Shown: piece by piece, positions 56,750 to 64,000 of the stretch
How positions within the stretch are numbered: position 1 is the stretch's first letter
How the letters are laid out: each line of letters starts with the position of its first letter
NCBI GenBank assembly: GCA_005656395.1
Contig: SRSI01000027.1
Coordinates: forward strand, 62,001-126,000
Direction: 5' to 3'
From: Strongyloides papillosus
Lineage: Eukaryota; Nematoda; Chromadorea; Rhabditida; Strongyloididae
DNA: 64,000 bases
Notes under the pieces: generated by a model
The model's input: the letters and a program-made list of their open reading frames with translations, nothing else
Databases searched by the model: none
What the model was told of the DNA's origin: nothing
Made by a program: the position numbers and the translations under genes

Positions 56750-58241
56750 TTAAATTTTCTTTAAAAGATACTTTTTTTGGATTTTCATTATATAGACAAT
56801 TTAAGATGTCATTAGCTTCTAGAGTATGTGTAAAGTCAATACTTTTAATGTCATCTGAACTTGAAGATCTAGTAGGAGATGAATCTAAACTGGATAAACT
56901 TTGTGTTTCAGAATTAACTTTTACAGCTTCTTCTTGAGTTATTATCTTTCCCTCCAACATAAAGTTTATTGAATCTCCTTTTCTAATAAAATATCTATTA
57001 TCCGATTCAATTCTAAAGCAGTTATTATGAACTTGCTCAATAACTGTACCTTCAACCCAATCTTTTTCTTCATGACTCTTTTTAAACATACATATGATAT
57101 TCATGATCTTCGGTTCATAGTAATAATTTGCTATAATATCATCAATAGAAGTTGTTACTGAGAAAAATAACTCATATGCTGTCTTATTGTCTTTTACAAC
57201 TCTTTCATTTATAGCTAATTGACATTTCTTAAGACTTTCAATAAAATTTTTACTATTTGGTACAACCTTTCGTAAATAATCTTTTACTAGAGCAATCCTT
57301 TTTTCAGCGTGTCCATTACTTTCAGAACACATTGGAATGCTAAAAGCTTGGTAGTTGCCCCATTCTTTAAATGCTTCTATTGTACTTTCTGCTTTATATA
57401 AAGTTGCATTATCTGACACAAAAACTTTTGGCTTTCCATAATCGCTAAAAATATTTACTAAATTTTCTTGAAGTTCTTTAGCATGAAGACTTCTCATTTT
57501 TCTGAGTATTGTAAAATGACTAAATACGTCTGTAACCAGTAAAAATTTATTTCCTAGATAGTCAGCAATATCGCTATGCCATCTTTCATGTGATTCAGTT
57601 ACATTTGGCCAACTATTAATAAGTTGGTTTTTATTTCTACGATGCTCAATGCAGATTTTACAGGAATTGTATTTTTCTCGAATTCTTGAATATAGACTGT
57701 TAAAGATAAAAAATTTTTTACATAAATTTTCCATTGCGTTAGCCGAATAATGCTTAGAATGCAATTTATCTATAATTTCTGAAATCAATGATTTTGGAAT
57801 ATATAAACGATCACCAAAGTAAATCAAATTGTCCAGGATTTTTAGATCTTTGATATGTTTTCTAAGAACTGGATCTATTTTATCTACTGTATTTGCATCG
57901 TAATTATTTGAACTAAATTCTATCAACAATTTAGCCTCCTTATCATCTGTGTATGCTTTTAGAATTTTATTATGATCAACTTTTAGGAAATCTAAAGGTA
58001 TCTCTACTTTAGAAAAATAAGTCGGTAATTCTTTAACATTATTAGAGTAACTAAATGTAGCATCAGCCATATGTGAAACTAAGTTTTTAGAAGTGTCACA
58101 AACTTTAAATTCTACTGCATACGGGATAACTTTTAGGATAATTCTTTGAAATGTATTAAATATTACTTGTGGGGAATCTTTAGTTAATTGATTTAAATTT
58201 TTCATTTTGGAAAAAACTGTTATAGGAAAAGCTGAACACAA
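56673..58241 (-). CDS. Integrase of element B (with remains of the first RNase H)
   Basis: The frame begins without an ATG and is the continuation of the RT frame after a one-base shift. Residues 1-65 are the end of the RT-linked RNase H. The integrase zinc-binding pair is H161/H164 with C194/C197. The catalytic triad is D224 (WHSDIADYLG), D277 (FVSDNATLY) and E313 (SNGHAEKRI), giving exact D-35-E spacing. Residues 380-430 form the C-terminal SH3-like region. The last 90 residues are Ser/Asn-rich and lead to the second RNase H in a neighbouring frame. Confidence 0.88.
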   Translation of the reverse strand: MCSAFPITVFSKMKNLNQLTKDSPQVIFNTFQRIILKVIPYAVEFKVCDTSKNLVSHMADATFSYSNNVKELPTYFSKVEIPLDFLKVDHNKILKAYTDDKEAKLLIEFSSNNYDANTVDKIDPVLRKHIKDLKILDNLIYFGDRLYIPKSLISEIIDKLHSKHYSANAMENLCKKFFIFNSLYSRIREKYNSCKICIEHRRNKNQLINSWPNVTESHERWHSDIADYLGNKFLLVTDVFSHFTILRKMRSLHAKELQENLVNIFSDYGKPKVFVSDNATLYKAESTIEAFKEWGNYQAFSIPMCSESNGHAEKRIALVKDYLRKVVPNSKNFIESLKKCQLAINERVVKDNKTAYELFFSVTTSIDDIIANYYYEPKIMNIICMFKKSHEEKDWVEGTVIEQVHNNCFRIESDNRYFIRKGDSINFMLEGKIITQEEAVKVNSETQSLSSLDSSPTRSSSSDDIKSIDFTHTLEANDILNCLYNENPKKVSFKENLIDYSNTSNGNTSLFENTSNDSSSFL

Positions 58242-58273
58242 ATATTCATTGTTCTGTATCGTCTCTTGTGCTG

Positions 58274-59230
58274 CTAGTAAAAGTTTAATACCAATGTTGT
58301 AATTTTTTCATGCCTTTTTAATAATCTGCCACCAACATAAACAGGAATACTAGAATCTAATGTTTTACAAAACATGATACTAAAAGTAGCTGTCGAAGAA
58401 CAATCAACATATATTTCTAATGATTTAGTTTCATTTGGTACTGTTTGAAGACAAATAGCTTTTGCTACTGTACTTAATAGATTTCTAAAATCATCTTCAA
58501 TTTCATTTTCGATATTGTCTTTTCTATTTATGTATGAGTACAAATTTTTAATAGCTATAGAAAAATTTGGAATAAATGATGCGCAGAACTGAAGTTTTGC
58601 AAGTATAGAACGTAAATCTTTTCCATTTATAGGGGTTTTAATTTGTAATAATGAACTCATTCTTTCTTTATCAACATATAAACCTTTTCCTACTTCAATT
58701 TGAAAACCAAGGAAAATAAGTTTTTTAACAGAAACGCAACATTTCTCTGTTGATAGTTTGAAATTAAATTTTCTAAGACGTTCTAAAAGTTCTATGTTAA
58801 TTTTTTCATGAATATCTTCTGGAGCGATATTTAGAATATCATCTAGATATATAATAAGATAATCTTCTAGTCCACTCATTATTTCCATCATCGTGTTATA
58901 GTAAATTGCAGGAGAACTCTTAAGTCCAAAAACAAGTACGTTACTTTGATATAAACCAACTGGAGTAATTATATTAAAGTATTTTCTACATTCAGGTGCA
59001 ATTGTTAATCGAGAAAATGCACTATTAACATCCCAGCAAGAGAAGACAGTAGTTTTTGCTTCAAAAAGAACCCTACGAATGTTAGGAAGATCTACCATTT
59101 TGGGTAATTGAATATATTTGTTAAGATTTATGCATGAATAACATATTCTAGGTTGTTTACCAGGTCTTTCAACAATAATTGCCTGATTCCATCCTTCTCC
59201 AATTATTTCATTTTTTTCAATTTTTCTCAA
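58274..59230 (-). CDS. Reverse transcriptase of element B
   Basis: The frame directly follows the TGA that ends the gag-protease ORF and is in the same phase, with no ATG. RT motifs are complete: CWDVNSAF (D67), FGLKSSPAIY and IIYLDDIL (D130/D131). The RNase H begins at LEIYVDCSS and is cut by a stop at 58274. The homologous continuation is found in the next frame after an A6 run (58303-58308). Expression as a Gag-Pol fusion would need suppression of the TGA. Confidence 0.88.
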   Translation of the reverse strand: MRKIEKNEIIGEGWNQAIIVERPGKQPRICYSCINLNKYIQLPKMVDLPNIRRVLFEAKTTVFSCWDVNSAFSRLTIAPECRKYFNIITPVGLYQSNVLVFGLKSSPAIYYNTMMEIMSGLEDYLIIYLDDILNIAPEDIHEKINIELLERLRKFNFKLSTEKCCVSVKKLIFLGFQIEVGKGLYVDKERMSSLLQIKTPINGKDLRSILAKLQFCASFIPNFSIAIKNLYSYINRKDNIENEIEDDFRNLLSTVAKAICLQTVPNETKSLEIYVDCSSTATFSIMFCKTLDSSIPVYVGGRLLKRHEKITTLVLNFY

Positions 59231-60544
59231 TCAATTTTTCTTTACTTGATCACTAAGAATCTCAAGAATAACAGTTTTTAATTCTTCCTTTACCGGAATA
59301 CAAGGATAACGTTTTCCTTGAAAACTTTCATCTACCTTAAAATTTACTTCAATTTTATTACCAGGTTCGTAAGTCGGGTCTACGAGTACTTTAGATTCTT
59401 CTTCTTTTAAGAACATTTTAAGATCTTCACATTTTTGACCAAATTTAATGTTAAAAAAGTCATATTCATTATCATTATTGGCTGGAATTTTAAAGGGGTT
59501 TAATCCTAATGCTTTACAAAATGAATATGATAATAATGATAATTCAGCATTTGGGTCGACGAAGAATTTGATTTTTTCATTTTCAACTTTGAAATTAGGT
59601 AATGAAATTGTAGTTTCTACATATCCTAAAGTTTCACTTTCACTATTATGGATTCCTTTAAGAATATACGTCTCTTTGTCAATAACTAGATTATTCTTAA
59701 TCATCTCAGGTAATTTTTCGAAATCACTTAAAGTTATAGAATTTAAGGAAGCACAACTGTCAAGGCCGACTTTTATACAAGTTGAATTATCAGATATTAA
59801 AGCTTCGGTAGTAGCAATGGAGCTGTAATCAAAATTTGAAGACAAATTTTGAAATTTAATCTCATATGATTTTTCTTTCTTTATTGGTCTTAATTCACTA
59901 CAATCTGACTGCTTGCGTGGATTTTTTATTTCATTAAATTTATGATGATTTTTTTCATCCTTTTTATCATCCAGATTTTTCGAATTTTTTCTTTCTAAAG
60001 AACGTTTTTTGTCACTATCAAATCCAAAAACAGAAGAATTATGGAATATCAAATCTTGTTCCCTTGAAAACTTCTTAATTTCTTCAACTGTAGGTAATTT
60101 ACTATCTTTAAATTCCTTTTTAAGTTTGTTAGGAATAAGTTGAACAAAAAACATAGGAATTAATTCACTTTTTGATTGGTCAGAAATTAAACCATTAAGA
60201 GCAGTTTCTATATCATTTAATAAATTTCTACATGCATTTTTCTCTTTAAAATTAAATTTAATTGAGAATACTTTATTGATAGCAACAGCAACTGGTTCGG
60301 AATCTGCTTCTTTAGTACCTTCTTCTTCAATGAGCTTCAGCAATCCTTCACTTGTTAAGCAAGATTCTTCTCCGGCTTGTATGATACTTTTCAAAAATCT
60401 ATTTTTCCAGTTAATAGGAATGCTATTTAAAATTGTAGCAACACGATCATCTTCTGCTAAATGACTAGTAACTAGTTGCAAAAATCTCGAGTATGTGCGT
60501 TTGCATCCATAGTCAGAGATTGAGTATTTTTCCGGGGGCGCCAT
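59231..60544 (-). CDS. gag: Gag-protease of element B; ATG spans the LTR/PBS junction
   Basis: The 437-codon ORF starts with an ATG whose A is the last base of the 5' LTR; TG are the first bases of the primer-binding site (TGGCGCCCCCGG). Residues 1-170 are helical and Gag-like; 175-225 is a Lys/Asp-rich linker. No CCHC knuckle is present. A retropepsin-like region spans about 245-350. Its active-site motif is LDSCAS (262-267) where DSGA or DTGA is expected, and VDPNAELSLLSYSF follows. The start of RT (about 395-437) is already in this frame. The ORF ends in TGA at 59231-59233, immediately followed by the RT frame. Confidence 0.8.
   Translation of the reverse strand: MAPPEKYSISDYGCKRTYSRFLQLVTSHLAEDDRVATILNSIPINWKNRFLKSIIQAGEESCLTSEGLLKLIEEEGTKEADSEPVAVAINKVFSIKFNFKEKNACRNLLNDIETALNGLISDQSKSELIPMFFVQLIPNKLKKEFKDSKLPTVEEIKKFSREQDLIFHNSSVFGFDSDKKRSLERKNSKNLDDKKDEKNHHKFNEIKNPRKQSDCSELRPIKKEKSYEIKFQNLSSNFDYSSIATTEALISDNSTCIKVGLDSCASLNSITLSDFEKLPEMIKNNLVIDKETYILKGIHNSESETLGYVETTISLPNFKVENEKIKFFVDPNAELSLLSYSFCKALGLNPFKIPANNDNEYDFFNIKFGQKCEDLKMFLKEEESKVLVDPTYEPGNKIEVNFKVDESFQGKRYPCIPVKEELKTVILEILSDQVKKN
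60532..60543 (-). promoter_or_regulatory. Primer-binding site of element B, inside gag
   Basis: TGGCGCCCCCGG on the minus strand follows the LTR without a gap. Because gag starts at the junction, the site encodes Gag residues 1-5 (MAPPE). The cognate tRNA was not identified. Confidence 0.65.
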
Positions 60545-60842
60545 GTTTTAAAATTACCAAATAAAGAATAAATGTTTTATTCGGACAAGAAACTATAAAT
60601 ATGTAATTATGTTTACAATTAGTACAAATAAATACCTACCCTCTCTTTTTATCGGAGGTTTTAATATTTTGTAATATATAAAAAAATAAGATTGATGAGA
60701 TTAGTAAGTTAGTAATCTAAAAATAAACAAGGTTAATAAAAGATGACAATATTGGATGAATGACTATTTTTTACTTGTTCATCTGTTATATATTGCATCT
60801 GTGGATAATTTTTACAATCATTCTGATTGATTGTATGAAACA
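60544..60842 (-). repeat. 5' LTR of element B (299 bp)
   Basis: Identical by eye to the copy at 55672-55970 and followed by the AAAAT target duplication at 60843-60847. Confidence 0.93.
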
Positions 60843-61142
60843 AAAATATAGAAGTTTTATTTAAAAATAATATATAATATTTACTCTAAGCATATATAAA
60901 AATATTACAAATTTAAAAATATTTACTTTAAAGCCCAAATGTCAACATTTAAGTTTTTTTAACTAATTTTTAGTTATTCATGTAAATTTCATACTTCAAC
61001 GATGTACTAATTTGAACTTTTCGCCTTACTAATAAAATAATATATTAATATTATTTGATTAGTATGATCTTTATTGCCAGAAATTTGTATTTAATCTCCA
61101 AATTGATTTTACTTCATCAGAATAATTTTTTCCATAATAATA

Positions 61143-62381
61143 ATGAAAACTTTTCTATTAACTTTACTGCTTTTATTGTGCATAAATAAAGGTGTAAGTT
61201 GCCAACAATAAAAATGATAAATTTTTTAGTATGCTGATGAAGAAGTTCAAGTAGAATCTGAGAGTAATCTAAAACCAAGGACGCCTCCACCATATAACAT
61301 TGGAGAGAAAGTTAATTATTTTAATTATTCATTTGAAGTTTCTGCTTTACCAAAGGTTGGTAAAGATATAGAAAGAATTTTTCGTCAAATAAAACATTCC
61401 ACATGTTTAACTTTTGAGAAAAAAAATACTTTAATAAAAGATACTATTGGCATTAACTTTAATATATCTGATAGTGGTAACAAAGTAGAATTATCTGACA
61501 ATAAGAATCGCCCTACAAATGTATCTTTAGAAGAAAAAATTTATACGAATTTTACAATGTTAAGATTTTATATAGGCATTGCTTTAGATATAATACCAGA
61601 AATTAGACGTCCTGATAGAGATATTGATGTAAATGTCAACATGTCTAATGTCGATGATAATTTTATACAATACTATAATATCACAAATTCAAGTTATATA
61701 ACATATTTAAATGATACAGAATTTGACTTTAGATCTCCAATGTTTCTTGGTCCTGACTTTGGAAGTAAAAATAATAAATCTACTTATGAAGTTTTATTAT
61801 ATAAAGGAGATCAATACCCATCTGGACGAAACAGACCTTTTCGTCATAATTTCTATAAAGATATTTTTTATTATTATTGTAATGGTACTGCAAAAGAAAA
61901 TAATTGTAAGTATGGTGGATATCCTTATCCAGGTAACACATGTAAATGCCCTGAACATTTCTCTGGAACGTATTGCACAGAGTTCAATAATAAAAGTGTT
62001 ATTCCTACTAATTATACAATTCCAGCTCCATTAGAGGCAAATTCAACTAAACTTTATTATTCAGTTAATCTTACAAATACCGTTTTCTACCTTAACATAA
62101 CTTCGAGAGGAGGAAAAAATGTATCAACTACCGTTGAAAATATAACATTTTCAGAAACTAGTTGTTCATCTACTGGATCATTCTTAGAAGTTTTAATTCG
62201 TAAAGACAAAGCTGCTGCAGGTATGCATCTTTGTAGAACTAGTACAAATTTTACACTTCCTTCATTATCTAGTGAAGTTTTTTTCGTAATGGAAGTCAAA
62301 AAGGAAAATGTTTATTTAAACATTTCTTACATGGAAGCCGAAGAAAAAAATAAGGAACAGCAAGAGAAAAAAAATGAATAA
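61143..62381 (+). CDS. Secreted astacin-like pseudoprotease with EGF-like and CUB-like domains
   Basis: Two exons (61143-61193 and 61230-62381) flank a 36-nt intron (GTAAGT...TTTTTTAG) and give 400 residues. Residues 1-17 are a signal peptide. Residues 55-230 follow the astacin pattern: an STC at the start of the domain, then RRPDRDIDVNVNMSNV, which matches the family's xRPDRDxYVxVNxxNI, and a Met-turn-like FDFRSPMFLG. The zinc site HExxHxxGxxH is replaced by FYIGIALDIIP (130-140), and the Met-turn tyrosine is L190. Residues 234-266 are EGF-like (C243, C255, C257, C266; GNTCKCPEHFSGTYC). Residues 270-385 are CUB-like. N-glycosylation sequons are numerous. No propeptide is obvious. A non-catalytic binding role is inferred. 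Confidence 0.8.
61194..61229 (+). other. 36-nt intron
   Basis: Phase-0 intron with consensus GTAAGT donor and T-rich TTTTTTAG acceptor. It separates the signal peptide exon from the rest of the astacin-like gene. Confidence 0.8.
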
Positions 62382-64000
62382 TTCTGCCATAAATTATACA
62401 TAATTTTTGACAATATTTCCTTTACTAATAGTTAATTTTTACTATAACTATACTTGCTAGTTATATATATATATTAATAAATAAAAATATTTAAACGTAA
62501 CCGAATATTAAGATTGGCGTTGGAGCTAGTTCAAAATTTCGGCAACCAAATATTTTTGATTGCAACCAATTTTTTTTCTCATTTTCATGATGTTTTAGAT
62601 AAAATATTATAATAAATAAACATTTTCATCGTCTTTATATATTTTTTAAAATTTTTTTTACTTTAAAAAAATCAAAATTTTTCCAAAAATTTTTCTTTAC
62701 TTAGCAGAAAATTCTAAAAAATGCTAGAAATGCTAGAGACTTGTTTGCACTAATACAGGTTGCACAGCTCGAGGTTGGGGAAAATTGCACTTTAATACGT
62801 ATAAATTCCAACTTTATAAATATAAATAAACCCCTTAATTTTAATATTTTCCTTTGAAATTTTGTCAGTTGACTTGAATAATGGTGTAAATTGTTCAGAA
62901 AATACGGTTTTGAGAATATTCCATATTTGAGAAAAATTTTTTTGGTTGTGAATATTTTTTGATGTCACGTTTACTTTTGTCTAAAAATTTTTTATAAGAT
63001 TTTCCTACATTCCCTTTACACACCCATAAATTTTTAAGTCGATCCTCCACTCAGGTTTAGAGAAAATTAATTTTTAATAAATTGATTCTTATTTTTCACA
63101 TATTTACATCATATAATTATAATTATTATGCATTTTTTAATGTTTTTCTACACACACAGCTCTGACACTGAAAAACAATTCGATTTTCGGGCAGTACCTT
63201 TAGACAAAGAGAAAGAAATTTATTTTTGCCTACAGTTGTCATCGAAAACTATTGGTGTTTCACGAATATTTTCTTGATAGGTTTAAAGTCATATGCGTCG
63301 TTCCTGTTAAAAAGTCTAAATTATTAGTAGTTAATCTATAAAATAGGCAGTAACGTAATGTGACATAAAATAAATTAGAATTTTTTCACTGTATAGCCAA
63401 AATTAATCTAAAAATATTTATATTTTAGTAATTTTTGAGGTAGTTAATGAAAATATTTTTAATGTTTTAACAGACTAAGAAGATCACCATCAAAGATGTG
63501 TAACATTACTAAATATTTTCAAAAAGTGTTGTCATTATTTGAATACTTTAATTTTATTAATTTAAAATAAGTTTCCTGAGAAAGTCGAGCAATTTTAAAA
63601 ATGTAGGACAAGCAAAAATCTAAGACCCCATTTTTATATGCTTAAACGATACTCCTAGGTGACATATTACCACATATAAAATATTAGCTTCATATCTCCA
63701 CTCTACGCGTTTTTATGGCTTCAGAAACTTTTTAACCATGATTGCGTATCTCGAAAACTACTTTATGAAACTATAACAATATATATATCATTCTTCACCA
63801 TTTTTTGAGCACTTTTTAAGTACCAGGATAAATTTTGAAAAATCTTACTTCTAAGTATATTTTGTGACATAAAATCATAGAAGATGAAAAACCCGAATCT
63901 CGAAAATATTATATTCGAATTCAGCGTGTCTGAAAACCTATATATACGTTTTTGAATCATTAAAAAAGTGCTGAGAAAAAAAGTTCTACGGAAGAGATTT
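62382..64000. other. AT-rich 3' flank
   Basis: AATAAATAAAAAT at about 62477 may be the polyadenylation signal of the astacin-like gene. Beyond it no coding region or repeat is recognised. Confidence 0.5.

Larger units (their letters stand above)
55672..60842 (-). mobile_element. Young LTR retrotransposon with post-integrase RNase H (element B)
   Basis: A 5,171-bp element on the minus strand with 299-bp LTRs that look identical, and a 5-bp target duplication AAAAT at 55667-55671 and 60843-60847. Internal order is Gag-protease, RT, RNase H, integrase and then a second RNase H. The RT and integrase motifs are Ty3/Gypsy-like. Identical LTRs imply a recent insertion, yet the coding frame is broken by one in-frame TGA and two single-base shifts in A/T runs. 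It ends 300 bp upstream of the astacin-like gene. Confidence 0.93.

Noticed and set aside
59231..59233. TGA as a selenocysteine codon
   Set aside because: No SECIS-like structure was seen and retrotransposon Pol is not a selenoprotein; mutation or readthrough is simpler.

Overview
The window looks like a strongly AT-rich nematode nuclear genome, possibly Strongyloides-like. This is inferred from two spliced genes with very short introns (36 and 38 nt, GT...AG). One encodes a protein with astacin + EGF-like + CUB-like architecture, a layout expanded in parasitic nematodes. The species cannot be fixed from sequence alone. Nothing supports a bacterial or organellar origin.

Only two or three host-type genes are visible: a small secreted four-cysteine protein (42807-43258), a catalytically dead astacin-like protein (61143-62381) and perhaps a small exon at 45182-45420. 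Nearly everything else recognisable is mobile DNA, often nested. From left to right: a foldback repeat (1151-2457); a 9.06-kb Ty3/Gypsy-type element on the minus strand (8760-17822) with 134-bp LTRs, inserted inside an older terminal-inverted-repeat element (8038-18563); a pogo/Tigger transposase relic (about 23574-24660); an unidentified ORF resembling an integrase tail (25608-26324); a piggyBac-type MITE (27147-27850); a mariner relic (30440-31326) beside an integrase-tail relic; an almost intact Helitron-type element (33109-39532) encoding Rep-helicase and a cysteine-peptidase-like protein; a roughly 527-bp repeat family arranged in inverted orientation around the secreted-protein gene (40400-44260); nested foldback DNA (45686-49068); an LTR-retrotransposon remnant (49231-50361 and beyond); a second mariner relic of the SETMAR/cecropia type (51600-52884); a long-TIR element with a DUF4817-like HTH (54065-54968); and a young LTR retrotransposon (55672-60842) with identical LTRs and a 5-bp target duplication.

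The most unusual biology lies in five places. (1) The young LTR element has an RNase H with all catalytic residues downstream of its integrase, while its normal RT-linked RNase H appears degenerate. Its gag ATG also straddles the LTR/primer-binding-site junction. (2) The 9-kb element separates gag and pol by one in-frame amber codon inside a coiled coil. It carries a signal-peptide-like hydrophobic segment inside gag and an acidic antisense ORF. (3) The Helitron carries a candidate C76/OTU-like peptidase, and its two ORFs meet at an A8 run that could be a -1 frameshift site. (4) The astacin-like gene has lost all three zinc histidines and the catalytic Glu. (5) Unrelated elements break reading frames at A/T homopolymers, so either frameshifting or assembly error has to be considered before they are called dead.
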